From: Rhizodiscina lignyota
Lineage: Eukaryota > Ascomycota > Dothideomycetes > Aulographales > Rhizodiscinaceae
Reading direction: 5' to 3'
DNA length: 64,000 nucleotides
Assembly: GCA_010015805.1 (NCBI GenBank)
Contig: ML978121.1
Location: forward strand, 806,001 to 870,000
The notes under the pieces were generated by a model. That model saw nothing but the letters and a program-made list of their open reading frames with translations. It was not told the origin of the DNA and ran no database searches. Both the position numbers and the translations under genes were made by a program. Position 1 is the first letter of the stretch. Every line of letters starts with the position of its first letter. Shown here in pieces: positions 50,536 through 62,482 of the stretch.

Positions 50536-51994
50536 TCATGTAAACCTCCTTATGACTACTAACCAAAGTGCAGTATGGCCGTCTGAAGCATTTTCGGGCA
50601 CTGAATAGCTCGTGTCAGGGTGGCTAACTTGGGCTTCCGCGAGTAGCGACTGCCGGAGAAGAGGAAAGCCGAAGATGCATTGGTATGTATCTATCCTGTG
50701 CGGCAACGGTACTATCGTACGACAGCAGAATGGAGCAAGTAGCAATCATCAGGCGAACCATCATTGTGATGGCTTACCGCTATTTCGAAGCGAAGAATTA
50801 TGACAACCATGTTAGGAAAATAAGATTCTTTTACTAAATACTGTCTCCAGTCGTTGTTCGTCTCAACTACATACCCTTATGAGTCTGCATTTCAACGATC
50901 TCCTACCTCGCTAAGCAGTAGAAAAATGCATAAGGATCGCTCAACCAGCTTACTGCAGGTATACCTCTAACTCCATTTACGAAACCCAAAGGCGGCACGG
51001 CTCAATAATCACGGCGCCCATTCGACCACCTCTCCTCCCACTTCCTCTTGGCAACCTCCTCAACAGTAAGTTAGGCCCTGCAGCACTCCAACTTGGGTTC
51101 TTCCAAGCATACAATATTCTCCTTTATTCTATCAAGTCTTCATCAAACATCTGCTCTCTGCTCTTCACCATTTCGTCAGGGTGTCTTCAATTTCGACGTG
51201 GTAATCTAAGGTCATGGTGCGGTGGTATTGAATCGGTAGACCCCGGAGAGAACTCCGTTATCCATCTTAACATGTGTACTCTCTGGAGCGACATTGCTTG
51301 CACCTGCATGGTCGGAATCGGCGTATTCGGTTAGATCATTCGCTGATTGGAGCCAACGACGCGGGTCAGTCGTGTGTGAACAAAGCAACATAGCCTGCCA
51401 CGCTGGGAGGACTGGCCAGTCGTGGTGACTTGTTGATAGCGGGTTGCCGTTCGGTGTACGCGTGGTTACATGCCGTGAGACAGTGCGGAAGCCCGATCCC
51501 GGAATTGGAAAATTCTCATCCGCTCGTGGAGACTTGTTAGGTCGTAAACATCAGTGCCTAATTCTGCACAGATATCAAGTTTACGTAGAAGGTAGCTGTG
51601 CTGAGAGAAACTGCGGAGATGGTTGTCTAATAGGTAGTGAACCTCCGACTGGTTTTCTAAGCACATCAATGCAGTGATCGTGACCAGGCCCAAAACGCCG
51701 GGAAATAATACTGACTTCTCTGCTGTGGACATGAGTTACCCGGTTACTGGACCTTCAGATCTTGATGTCTATGAGAATCTGCAGTTTTCAAGACTTTGAC
51801 GGGGAAGGCCATCCTTGGATTCCCACGTTAAGCGGAGTCTATGAAATACGGGATTAGCAGGCTACCATGTCGTAGAGTACCACAAATTTGGAGATCTTCA
51901 ATCGCACATAACGTTGCATCAAATATCGGCACAGTGCTGCAAGTGGCCCCAGAGAAAATCCGAAATTATCCGATGTCGGAGATTTACGTTATCA

Positions 51995-52003
51995 TTATCA
52001 GAT
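51995..52003 (-). promoter_or_regulatory. GATA-factor (SreA/Fep1-type) site, distal
   Basis: TTATCAGAT, which is ATCTGATAA on the other strand, a full match to the ATCWGATAA consensus of fungal iron-responsive GATA repressors. It lies 739 bp before the ferric reductase ATG, within a run of four TTATC cores between 51989 and 52025. Confidence 0.5.
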
Positions 52004-52697
52004 TCAAGTTATCAATCTTATCAATGCCAAGCCACTAAATCGCCCGTCCACATACCTGCTTGGAGATTCCCTGCCCTGCCTTTTCTATTCGAGCAGGAGG
52101 CAAACTTCCTCCAAGTGTTGATCAAGCAATTTCTGAAGCAGGCCCGCCGATCATTAGCTGTCTGTTGGCGATCCAGAACAGTTGACTATATTACCATATC
52201 TTGAAGAGAGTTTGAACGATATGGAATGATGCAAGTACGTAAGTGAGTCTCTCCAAAGTATGATATTTTACCAGCCTGTTGAGTATATAGCGGGTCCTGC
52301 AGAAGAGCTCCGGGATATTGCAAATCCCAGAGTGCTTGGGCCGCGACGATGGTATCCCATGATTTCAATAAGCATGCAGAACCAACGCTTAAGACGCCGA
52401 AGCATGGCACGCCATGCATACTGCCTGTACTGGCCGGAGCCGTATCTTTCGCCCTTTGGGTGTGAGCCTTTGATTGTACCCAGGATGCAAAGCATAAGAG
52501 CGACTATGGATATACTGTAGCCGGGTTTCCTGCGAGCAGGTCAACAACCCGTGAAAAATTTTCCAGGCCACACTCAAGTTAGACATTTGCTCCGGATCAC
52601 TGGGTCATGGATCGGAAGTCTTTCGGAAGGCTCAATCAAGACGTTTCTTTTGCTGTTGGTAGGTACCTATATGTCATTCAAAGACTCTCCTTGGATC

Positions 52698-52706
52698 TTA
52701 TCTGAT
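52698..52706 (-). promoter_or_regulatory. GATA-factor (SreA/Fep1-type) site, proximal
   Basis: TTATCTGAT, which is ATCAGATAA on the other strand, again a full ATCWGATAA match, 36 bp upstream of the ferric reductase ATG. This position overlaps where transcription would start and suits a repressor. Confidence 0.6.
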
Positions 52707-52741
52707 ATTCCTTTCTTGTACGTCTTGAGTGGCTCTCCAAA

Positions 52742-55361
52742 ATGCTGCTCTACGGGGTTCTTCTGCTTTCTGGCTTCTATAGAATTTCATCTGTGAATGC
52801 TTTAACGAAAAATCAAGAATGTTTCGATACTTGTTTTGAGGCAATTTCTTATGTTCCTTTCGCGAAAGATGATCCGGATAATAACTACTATTCCACATGC
52901 CAGTACCCACCAAAGGTCCTCTCGATGTATGCCGCAGCAACGAAATACTGTACATCGAAGGAGATTGACGCCGGCATTACGCTCCTCTCACAGTACTGCG
53001 ATGAGTACGGCGATGGAATTCAGCTCCTTCCACTCAAAGATTTCCAACAGAACCTCACATCGGCATACATCCAACGACTGCCAGTCCTGGATCTAGATAA
53101 AGCAATGGCAACGGAGACACCTTATAGTACACCGATCATGCTTTCTCAGTCTTTCTTCGATATTATGTACAAGACAGTCACTGTGGGGGACTACGAGCCG
53201 TGGACTGACACTACATATGGGTTTGTGATACTTGGGAAGCACTCTTGCGGGATGCTGACATTACACAGTTTTGCTATGTATGGATTCTGGGGTTCGATCC
53301 TTCTCATTGGCATCGTCGGCAACATTGTCAACGCTCTGTCTTCTCGCAGCATGAGACAGAGAAGTAAAGACTCCGAGAGTCTCTCTTCTACGAAAGCTCG
53401 GTCTTACGACATCTTCAGCCGTATTCGAGACCCTATAAACAAGCACTTGGTGTTGCCACTCGCATTTGGCAGTCATCACCAGCGTCTCCTTTACGGATGC
53501 ACTGTTCCTACTCGAATTGTTGGACTTGTCGTCATTGCATATTGGTCACTTAGTCTCATCCTTTGCGCCGTCAACTATCGTACATTTCTCGGGAATGTTT
53601 AGTGAGTCGGCTGCACTATTCATGCTCCTTTCATGATTAGGCACCAAACTGACATTGTACAGTTACCCCGATATGTATGAACAGATATTACGGTATCTTG
53701 CCAATCGCACAGGCGTCATGGCTTTTTCGAACCTCCCGTGGCTTTGGATGTTCGCTGGAAGGAACAATATCTTCATCTGGGCCACCGGATGGAGCTTTTC
53801 AACTTTCAACGTCTTCCATCGTATTGTCGCCAGGGTTGCTATCATTGAAGCCATTGTCCATGCGAGTTGTTATACTGCAATGTACATGAAAGGTATAGTG
53901 TTCGATGCCGCCGAGCAGAGCTGATGCTGACTTCTCGTATAGATGACATTTATACTACTCATTATACTAAAGCTTGGTTCACCATGGGTGTTGTCGTACG
54001 TGCGGCCAATGCCCCATAAACTCATTATCACTGATTCAACGCAGGCATTAGTACTCATGTGTTTCATTCTACTCACTTCGACAATCTTACTGCGCAGGAA
54101 GGCCTACGAGCTCTTTTTGATTCTGCATATCCTAATGGCGGTGGCAGTCATTGTGAGCTTATTCTAGTATGTCATATTCCCCGTTCCATGGGAGCACTAT
54201 TGCTAATGTCTCGCCAGCCACTTGTCGCACTATGATGGTGAATACAACCCGTATCTCTGGCCGCTTGTTGCTATATGGGGTTTCGACAGGACTCTGCGTC
54301 TCATTAGGCTTGTATATTGCAACATCCGCGTTAAATTCAGTCAACGGATCTTCAAGACAACCGAGGCTATGGCTACGTACAACCCGGACTCGGATGTAAT
54401 CACTCTTGAGGTCACCCCTGGTTCGTCAATGCTCAAACCAAAGCCAGGTCAGCACTTTTTCTTGTACCAACCCTTCAGCCTGAAAGGATGGGAGAATCAC
54501 CCGTTTACTTTGGGAGCATGGAGATATCCAGGAGACATGGAACCAGTAACAAACAAATCCGGCAATGTTTTCTTTGACAAAGGCATCGAAGATTCAATCT
54601 CCACAACTGCCCGCCAGTTGCCCACAGAGGCTAGCTCTACAGCTACAGATTCGAAGGACAATCTTGTCACCGACCTTCATTTGACCTTCTGGATCCGACC
54701 TTTTGACGGCTGGACTCGTCAGCTCCGCAACAAGTGCAAATCCTCTGTTGAGGGACGATCCTGTGCGAAACTCCTGATCGAAGGTCCGTACGGTGAATCT
54801 GCGCCGCTGCAGGATTTCGAGGCAGTTCTGCTCATTGCTGGTGGAACTGGTGTCTCTGCTATCAATCCATACTTGCAAAATCATCTACGGCAGCTGAGGT
54901 CGAACCAGTCAGTTCGCACTCGAGCCATGCACGTCGTGCTATCCGCTAGGAAGGAAGCATTCATCGACGATCTTTGCCAGAAAGAACTGCGGTCTGCTCT
55001 GTGCAGTGAAGACGTTCATTTGGAATTCTTTTCAACAACCGAGGGCACACAGAGCGATGGGACGGTCGACGTGCCTTCGATTATTCCCACATCACCCGTT
55101 TCCGTTGACTCCGTCGACAAGCAATACGAATCGAGTTCCGGAAGGGAGGTCTCTCCGATGACGATACATCACCGAAGGCCTGATATCGCGTCCATGATCC
55201 TTCAATTCGCGCGAATGAACGACGCTCCTGGAACATATGAGCGAACGGCCGTTCTGGTTTGCGGTCCAGCTGGCATGGCAGATGACGCGCGGTCCGCAGT
55301 TCTGAAGGCCTTGAAGCAGGGTCTGCGTGTCGACTACTTTGAGGAAACCTACGGGTGGTGA
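52742..55361 (+). CDS. Ferric/cupric reductase (FRE family)
   Basis: Five exons, 52742-53601, 53663-53892, 53943-53995, 54045-54166 and 54218-55361, give 802 aa. A signal peptide (MLLYGVLLLSGFYRISSVNA) precedes a cysteine-bearing extracellular region. Then come the membrane helices with paired heme histidines: FHRIVARVAIIEAIVHASCY and FLILHILMAVAVIVSLFYHL. The FAD site is HPFTLG, the NADPH site is EGPYGES with LIAGGTGVS, and the tail is LVCGPAGMADDAR. The protein reduces extracellular Fe3+ or Cu2+ at the plasma membrane so that the metal can be taken up. A 53-nt exon encodes DDIYTTHYTKAWFTMGVV. Control by iron is suggested by two GATA sites upstream. Confidence 0.95.
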
Positions 55362-56096
55362 ACGGTCATAAATGAGGGCGGCCGTCCCAGTGGAGTGGAA
55401 GTTCTCTTTTTCTCAGGAGTCAGCCTAGTGACGTTATTCTAGTTGCGGCTCTGTCATAGACTTCTGTGGAAACTAGCTGCCAGAGCGGGTCACTCTCTAT
55501 GGTTTCCTCATAGATGGTTCATGAATGTACAAAATTCATAGAAAAGGCTAAATGAAAACAATTTGAGGTTGAAGGGTGCTACAATAAGGTTTGACGCCTT
55601 CGGGAGTCTAGCTTCGTTTGGCTTAGTCGATTTTGTGGAGATCCACGGCCATTAACATCCACCGTTACCCATTCTGGTCGTCTGAACATCTTCACTCTAC
55701 GTACATATGCCCCCGACAGGACGAGGAACTTTCTAATCGCAGCTACAATGCCGAGCTGCGTCCCCACCTTGTCTCAGCTCAGACGGAAAGGCTCGCTCGC
55801 GAAGTTTGGGCCATCCGAAAGCCAGTCCCCATTTGGCCGACTACCCTTTTCGTTGCATTTACGCGTTATCCCACGATCGGACAAATGATTGTGGAGCCCA
55901 GCAGAATGGGCCTGGCCATGAGTGCTAGAGAGCTCCGTTGACGAGGTTGCGTCAAGTATATAATCTCTTGTGTCCCATTTTATCTTCGACTCCTCCATAT
56001 ATTCTCCAACGCATGTAAACTCCAAGACACGCCCTTTTTCTTAACTCTGTTCAACGTGTAAGGTTTTTGCTAAAGCCGGGGAATATTTTATGCAGC
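55362..56096. other. Intergenic upstream of MFS exporter
   Basis: 735 bp. No gene and no perfect ATCWGATAA site here. Confidence 0.5.
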
Positions 56097-57837
56097 ATGG
56101 ACGGAGCAGTACAGGACACTGAGAAACCTTTGGACGACCGCGAGCTTGGGTCTTCAGCCCCCTTACCTACCCGTGATGTTGAATGGGAGACTTCAGATTT
56201 CGACCCATTAAACTGGGCAAGGTCAAAGAAATGGACTACCGTTGGTAAGCTGCCTGCTCGAAATCAAACTGTATAGAACTCTGATTCACGGGACAGGAAC
56301 TGTGTCGTTTCATACCTTCGTATCGTGAGTATAAGGCTCACCGAGCAGGACAAGCAGCATTATCTTTATGTGATGCTGACTCTCAATGAACAGTCCCTTG
56401 GCCAGTTCAATAATGGCCCCCGGTTTGCCAGAGATCGGACGTCACTTCAACATAACGAGCCCTACATTGCTCGCCTTAACGCTGACGATCTATCTTCTGG
56501 CTTGGGCTTTAGGTCCGATGCTTTTGGGGCCTCTCTCTGAGGTGTACGGGAGACGATGGGTCGTTAACATCTCCGGTGGCATATTCACAGCTTTCAGCAT
56601 CGGATGCATATTTGCACAGTCTGCCGGCCAGCTTGTTGCATTTCGATTCCTCGCCGGTATTGGGGCCTGCACCCCGATATCGATTGGTAGCGCAATCGTG
56701 GCAGATATCTTCATACCCCAGGAGAGAGCCCCTGCTACAGCTGCCTACGCAATGGCGCTCCTACTTGGGCCACCAGTGGGGCCGGTAGTGGGTGGATATA
56801 TCGCGGAGACAATCGGATTCAAGTACGGATTTGTCTTGACTGCAGCTCTGGGTGGCTGTGCAACTCTCCTGAGCTTGTGTCTCCTACCCGAGACATATGC
56901 CGAAGTCTTACGTTTTCGAGCCGAGCGGGCTGGCAAATTGAGCGGTCCACAGGAGACGGAAGGAGGCGCTGGAGGTGAGTAAACTGAGACTGGATCTGAG
57001 AGACAATTACTAAATCATCCAGTCCATATAATACATGCGTCGCGTAGGCCTATTATGCTACTCATTAAAAGCCCAATTTGTCTCGTCCTAAGCTTTTACG
57101 GGGCTCTGTACGGCTGGCGCATCTCCCTTTAAGTTTTGGTGCTGTTGCTAACAGCATTTTTAGGGTCTATGGATATCTCAACATGTTCTTTACAACATTC
57201 CCGTCTGTTTTCGGAGACATATACGGCTTTCGGCCGGGTCCTACTGGTCTCACGTACGTAGCTGGAGGCCTTGGAGAACTAACTGCTACAATGGTCGGGG
57301 GCTGGCTCGGACAGAGAATCTACCTTGACGTGAGTAACTTTTGATGCACTAAGGATACTTCCTCGTCTCTTTGCTAACTTCAAAACTCTCTAGCTCACAA
57401 GACGTAATTCCGGCAAGGCGGAGCCCGAATTTCGCATCCCCGGGATGATTCTAGGCTCGTTTGCCGTTCCGATTGGTCTCTTCTGGTTCGGCTGGAGTGC
57501 TCAGGCACACGTACATTGGATCGTTCCCATACTGGGCTCAGCAGTCTTCGGTTTCGGTCTGATGTCTGTTCTTCTACCGATGCAGCTATACCTTGTCGAC
57601 GCGTTCCGCTACGCCGCTTCTGCTCTTGCCGCAGCTGCCTTATTTCGATCTCTGCTTGCCTTCGCTATCCCTCTTTTCGCGCCGCAAATGATCCATGCAA
57701 TGGGCCTGGGAGGTACATACTCGTTTTTGGGTGGGCTCAGCATTGCAATCGGTATACCGCTCCCGATATGGATATATTTGCGAGGCAAAGAGATTCGTTC
57801 TTGGAGCAACCTATATTCTTCAACGACTGGAGAGTAA
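56097..57837 (+). CDS. MFS transporter, DHA1 drug/polyamine exporter type
   Basis: Six exons, 56097-56244, 56297-56324, 56394-56974, 57023-57107, 57164-57329 and 57394-57837, give 483 aa. Exon 2 is only 28 nt. The fungal DHA1 features are VEWETSDFDPLNW at the N-terminus, SPLASSIMAPGLPEI at helix 1, the loop LSEVYGRRWV, FRFLAGIGACTPISIG and LGPPVGPVVGGYI. The fourth intron (GTACGG to TTTTAG) is fixed by the join YGALVYGYLNMFF; reading through it gives an early stop. Such proteins export toxins, drugs or polyamines by proton antiport at the plasma membrane. Substrate unknown. It follows the ferric reductase on the same strand. Confidence 0.9.
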
Positions 57838-58120
57838 TTTTAGAACACCATGCACGTCCGCATCATCATGCTGGACTGGGAGAAATAGCAATGAAGAAAT
57901 GGTACTGCGCGTGGAAGTTTTCAGTTCGTTAGAGTCTTTGAAAGCATGATAGACTGAAGAGAAGCATCTTTACTGCAACAAAGGGATTTGAGAAGATACC
58001 ATCTAAATCGCTGTCCATGCCTCAGGAAGATTGTGGAAGATTTTGGGATACAGGAAGGCAAGAGGATCGCCAGGAGAACTGAACAATTTGTCGAATATAT
58101 TTAAACCCACTTAAATTCCT

Positions 58121-58639
58121 CTAAAGATACTCTGCAATAATTTCAAGCTTTTCAATCCCATCGGACCAATCCTCAGAGACATCTTCCGTGGTCCAATAGA
58201 GTTGCGGGTAACCCTTATACATATCTGCGGGATTCTCACGGCAGGCCCAGCTCTTCCATTGCGAAGTTGCTTTCTGGCTATCCGTAGGCTTTTGCACCGC
58301 TACAATTACTCTCCATCTGAGCAGCTGTTCCTTATCCGGACCAAATGAGAATCCAATGTCAGCGCGGTTCTCGAATATCTCAACTTTGTACAGTCTGGTG
58401 CCAGCATGGTCTTCGCCGCCTTCATCATGGTCAACGCTCATGCAGAAGCCGAAGACCTTATCTTTAAAGGATGCCATGAGTTTCTCATCCTCCAGATAGA
58501 ATTTAATGAATTTTGGGTGATCCGGAGTCAGCACTATGTCCGCATGGCCACTTCCGGTGTAGCGAAGGTAGCGGCCATTGTATTCAGGATTTGTGCAGGC
58601 ATGGACTTTCAGGTAGAAGTACTGCTTTTGATCTGACAT
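58121..58639 (-). CDS. Unknown small acidic protein, 172 aa
   Basis: A single exon on the minus strand, ATG at 58639. No signal peptide, no membrane helix. Mixed alpha/beta composition rich in Trp, Tyr and Phe (YFYLKVHACTNPEYNGRYLR, TRLYKVEIFENR, QLYWTTEDVSEDW). Alternating hydrophobic and charged residues suggest a beta-rich fold, perhaps ligand-binding. It shows no motif that I recognise. It is divergent from the secreted GH28 gene (537 bp between starts), which may mean shared control. A real gene judged by length, ATG context and codon use. Confidence 0.7.
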   Translation of the reverse strand: MSDQKQYFYLKVHACTNPEYNGRYLRYTGSGHADIVLTPDHPKFIKFYLEDEKLMASFKDKVFGFCMSVDHDEGGEDHAGTRLYKVEIFENRADIGFSFGPDKEQLLRWRVIVAVQKPTDSQKATSQWKSWACRENPADMYKGYPQLYWTTEDVSEDWSDGIEKLEIIAEYL

Positions 58640-59176
58640 TGAACAGATGACTCCAGGTCTCTGTATTACTTTGTAATACGTCCGAAGAGTTGAGTTGAAC
58701 TGAGATCACCGCCCAGGCACACACCCAAATTTAATGCCCCACCACTCAGCGCAGACCATTTATCCATTGGAGTGCTTCCCATTGGTAAGCTCGAAGCTTC
58801 TGTTTGGTGCAGAGAAATCGTCTTAAGGGGGCCCGAGGCCCTAAGTAAGGTTTATTTTAATGTTCTGACAGGCTTCGGGTTTAATTCAAGCGAAAACTCA
58901 TGACATCAGGCAATACGACCTGATCAACATTAACCCTCATCTTCTCCGCTCCACCAAGGGGGCAGCTCCGCTCGTGCCGCCAAAGTCCAATTCGATTGAG
59001 GCAAGTTTGCAGGGCCCTTACTGCGGGGACTGAGGTACAGTCGGACGCGCCGGGGATTTTCTCAACGCCTGTGCCTTGAAAGCTCGTGAAAGGTGACTCT
59101 ACATAAGTACCCGGCCTTTTCGCTTGATTTCCTGCTTGTGCGCAATTGTTTCGTCTTGTTCGCTGCAGTGTCCAAA
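58640..59176. promoter_or_regulatory. Divergent promoter region, unknown gene / GH28
   Basis: 537 bp between opposite starts. No coding content and no clear TATA box; an AT-containing TACATAAG lies about 75 bp before the GH28 ATG. Confidence 0.35.
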
Positions 59177-60556
59177 ATGCGTTTCAAACAAATCCTCTCT
59201 ATTCTATCTCTCAGCGTCTGTGTTCCGTCCGTGGTTGGTTATGTTGTCAACAATGGGACCTCTTGCTATCTCTACCCAGAGTCGCTCACGCATTTTGGGC
59301 AGCCTGTAGACGACACTCCATCCATTCTCCAAGCTTTCGAGCTCTGCGGTATTAATGGCAGTGTCATCTTCACAGAGAACACTTTTCACATTAATCAAAT
59401 CATGAATACTACCAACCTTCAGAATTGTGATGTTACACTGGCGGGCGAACTTCAATTCTCAACAAACGTTCCATACTGGCTCTCTCACTCCATAAATGTT
59501 GGTTTGCAGAATCAGTCTACTGCCTGGTTAATAGGTGGCACGAACCTCTCTTTCCGCGGTGTCGGAAGTGGATGGATCAATGGCAATGGGCAAACATGGT
59601 ATACTGAGAATAAGAGCAACGCCAACCAACCTCGGCGTCCGATCACCATGACATTCTACAACAGCACAAATCTGTTCGTCGACAACTTGAATATTACGCA
59701 GCCACAGTTCTGGGCAATCTTCGTATCATTTACCAAGAACGCAACGCTGAATAACATTTATGTGAACGCTACGTCCAACGACCAGTGGAGTACGACAAAT
59801 ACCGATGGTGCCGATACCTGGAATAGCCATGGCGTATTCATGACAAACTGGACCGTTCAGAATGGGGATGACTGCATCGCAGCAAAAGGGAACACATCGG
59901 AATTGTACGTTAAGAATGCCACGTGCATCGGAGGTAATGGCATGACGATCGGCTCCGTCGGACAATATCCACTCATGCCAGACTACAACGAAAACACCGT
60001 ATTCGAAGACGTGCGTGTCATTGATTCAGGAGATGGAGCGTACATCAAGACATGGCAGGGCATCGCCGTAGGCGAGAGCTCTAACGGTGATGCTGGTGGC
60101 GGTGGCCCTGGATATGTGCGGAATGTCACCTTCAAAAACTTCCAGATCGAGAACGTTGGTTTGCCGATTCAGATATCGCAATGCATCTACAGCGAGGCGA
60201 ACGCGTCCAATTGCGAGACCTCCAAGATGGCAGTCAGCAATATCACGTGGGAGAACTTCAGCGGAACGTCCAGGTACAATATCGCTGCATCGCTGCACTG
60301 CGCAGGGAGCCATCCTTGCCCAGACATCTTTTTCCGGAACGTCAACATTTCTAGTGTGAATGAGACCAAGGGGGAGCCCGCATGGAACACAACATTGCAG
60401 AAAGAGATATACCAGTGCGCCAATATACTGAACGAGAACAGTACCAGCGGCATTCCGTGCAATCGATGGGCGCCGAGCAACTTCGGACAAGGGGTTAGCG
60501 GAAACATCCAAGAAAGCGGATCGCAAAGCCCAAGTAGGGTGAGAAAGTACTTATGA
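59177..60556 (+). CDS. Secreted GH28 exo-polygalacturonase-like enzyme
   Basis: A single exon of 459 aa. The start is the ATG of MRFKQILSILS; it gives a good signal peptide cleaved near VVG, whereas the frame's upstream part does not. GH28 landmarks are NTDGADTW, NGDDCIAAKGN and IKTWQG. The GHG motif of endo-polygalacturonases is GGNGMTIGSVGQY here, as in exo-acting and rhamnogalacturonan-active members. Very many N-glycosylation sites (Asn-x-Ser/Thr). It should act outside the cell on pectin, releasing galacturonic acid from chain ends. Exact substrate is inference. Wall-degrading enzymes of this sort suit a plant-associated or saprotrophic fungus. Confidence 0.92.
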   Translation: MRFKQILSILSLSVCVPSVVGYVVNNGTSCYLYPESLTHFGQPVDDTPSILQAFELCGINGSVIFTENTFHINQIMNTTNLQNCDVTLAGELQFSTNVPYWLSHSINVGLQNQSTAWLIGGTNLSFRGVGSGWINGNGQTWYTENKSNANQPRRPITMTFYNSTNLFVDNLNITQPQFWAIFVSFTKNATLNNIYVNATSNDQWSTTNTDGADTWNSHGVFMTNWTVQNGDDCIAAKGNTSELYVKNATCIGGNGMTIGSVGQYPLMPDYNENTVFEDVRVIDSGDGAYIKTWQGIAVGESSNGDAGGGGPGYVRNVTFKNFQIENVGLPIQISQCIYSEANASNCETSKMAVSNITWENFSGTSRYNIAASLHCAGSHPCPDIFFRNVNISSVNETKGEPAWNTTLQKEIYQCANILNENSTSGIPCNRWAPSNFGQGVSGNIQESGSQSPSRVRKYL

Positions 60557-60699
60557 CGGGTGGGGAAAATCAGGTCGGGCTGATGGAAGCGGATGTGTAG
60601 GAGTCTGTGGAGTGCCCATGATGGCGGTGATTGAACAAGCAGATGAGAATGGAGCACCAAATATTATGCCCATCTATCCAAGCTCTTCTAAGTCTTCGC

Positions 60700-62482
60700 T
60701 CACAAACTTCTCCCTGTCTCTCTCTCCTTTCTCCACGTCGTTCGTTCCTGCTTAGTAACGCCCGGACCTTGATATACGCTGCCCTTCAATCCACTTGCCC
60801 AGTCTTTGCCCTCTCCGTCTGCCCCCGCTTCCGTCGCCGTCAGTCTTCGCTTGTACCACTTGCCGTACACCAGAAGATAGTACAAGCGGAAGCTCAGGAA
60901 AGCCCAGGAGTCCCTTTCCAAATCCTCCGGATACGTCGCACCGAGATTTACCGCAGCCGCGATGCCACTAATACACGCGACTTCGTGAGCATTCACCAAT
61001 GTCCAGCTCGCCGCGAAGCGTGTGTGCTTCCGGCCTTGCAGCAGCCACATCCAAGGCACAACGAATGCGTAATGTGTCCATGAATGACAGAGCTGGTGCC
61101 ACCAGTCCTTCCTGATAATCTTCTCTTCGTCGATCTGGTTAAGGTCCCAGAGGTGGCCGTCACGTTCTCTGTTGAGGAAGATCGTCTGAAAGACGTGATT
61201 ATCAAAGTCGACTTCAGGCGGGAACTGTGACTGATAGTTTGTGCAATCGAAGCACATCTCAAGCTTGCTGAGGTCAGACTGGTATGGCTTGATGAGGTAC
61301 ATTGGGCGGAAATTCTTCTTGGCATAGTCGATGCGGGAGGATTGGTCAACACCTGAAAGGGACGAGACGGCTTGCTCCTCGTTGTAGCCGATTTCATAGT
61401 GCTTGCGCATGTAGTCGGCATCATAGTGCGTGACAGTAATATCATTTGCAAATTTTGCAGAACCAAGGACTTTGGATTCGCGCGTGGATATTGTGGTTCC
61501 AAGTATGCGCTTTGCTGTATCAGCCAGCACGCAGAGCACAAGCTCATCATACTCCTCCTGGACTTCTTGAACCTCCCCAGCATCGGCATTGCTGGAAGAA
61601 TCGTTCGTCACCCAGTCGCTATTCGGGTTATGACCGTCTTCAGTGGGAGTACGTTTGATGGTACGGACGACAACACCCTTGCTGTCACGCTTCATGACCC
61701 GCGTGAGTTCGGTATTGAGGCGTACGCGAACGCCTTTTTGCTCCAGGCTCTTCTTCCAGTCATTGTAAAAGTCGCTGAAGTTCGGAAAGACAACCATGGG
61801 TGGGAGATTGCTTGCGATACTGAGCTTGTCAGGAGGATACCACATGCCAAACGTGGGACTTGTGCTCAGGCGCTCCATGATCATTGAAGGGACCTCTGGT
61901 GTATAGTTGCCGGTGCCCAAGAATAACGCAACCATTGGTAGTGCGACAGTATTCGCAAAGAGATCGGAGAACCAAAACAGCTTCATGAGATACTTGAGTG
62001 GTAGGAGCGCGAAGAATATCTCGAACCACCGTACCATGCCAAGCATACGAGCGAAGCGCTTGATTTGTGATTGATGGTTGGCCAGATGCTTCGTTGGGTA
62101 TACATTCGACCAAAACTGATCATCTTTCCCGAAGGCCACCTGAAGTTTGACTGGGTCCGCCTGGTGCCCTTGTCTCGCAAACATTGTCATCGTGTGATGG
62201 AAAATATAGCTGCCCCCTTGCACACCCTGATTTAGCCAGCTTGCACCATGCTTGTTCTTGTCGATTGGGATGGAGAAGGCTTGTCCGCCGCAATAGCCTG
62301 CGGCTTCGATGAGGGTTACGTCGAATTTGTCCGGGGGCTCGGCGAGATGATGTGCACAAGACATCCCTATACAATCAGTCAATTGCTCAGCCCTCGCATC
62401 AATGGATGTATTAAGCGTCCGTACCAGCTGCACCAGCACCTACAACTAACACACGCTTCCTTTTCATCTCGTTCTTTGCCAT
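60700..62482 (-). CDS. FAD-dependent amine-oxidase-like oxidoreductase
   Basis: Two exons on the minus strand, 62425-62482 and 60700-62366 (58-nt intron), give 574 aa. Exon 1 encodes the FAD-binding start RVLVVGAGAAG, and the join continues GMSCAHHL and VTLIEAAGYCGGQAFS, an NAD(P)/FAD Rossmann fold. A hydrophobic segment at about residues 155-200 (FEIFFALLPLKYLMKLFWF) suggests membrane contact. The C-terminal half has AASWTLVNAHEVACISGIAAA, the expected flavin-contact region. The family covers uncharacterised flavin oxidoreductases in many fungi; substrate unknown. It converges on the GH28 gene with 143 bp between stops. Confidence 0.87.

Larger units (their letters stand above)
50536..52741. 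other. Long gene-free stretch upstream of ferric reductase
   Basis: 2.2 kb with no credible gene. It holds two perfect iron-GATA-factor sites and further GATA cores (see separate entries), so the right third is probably regulatory DNA for the ferric reductase. Confidence 0.5.

Noticed and set aside
51201-51270. Short G-rich stretch that briefly resembled a tRNA arm
   Set aside because: No acceptor stem pairing and no T-loop GTTCGA-type sequence in the right place.
52186-52586. Overlapping minus-strand frames upstream of the ferric reductase
   Set aside because: Each under 80 codons, with no recognisable content or splice partner; probably chance in a regulatory stretch.
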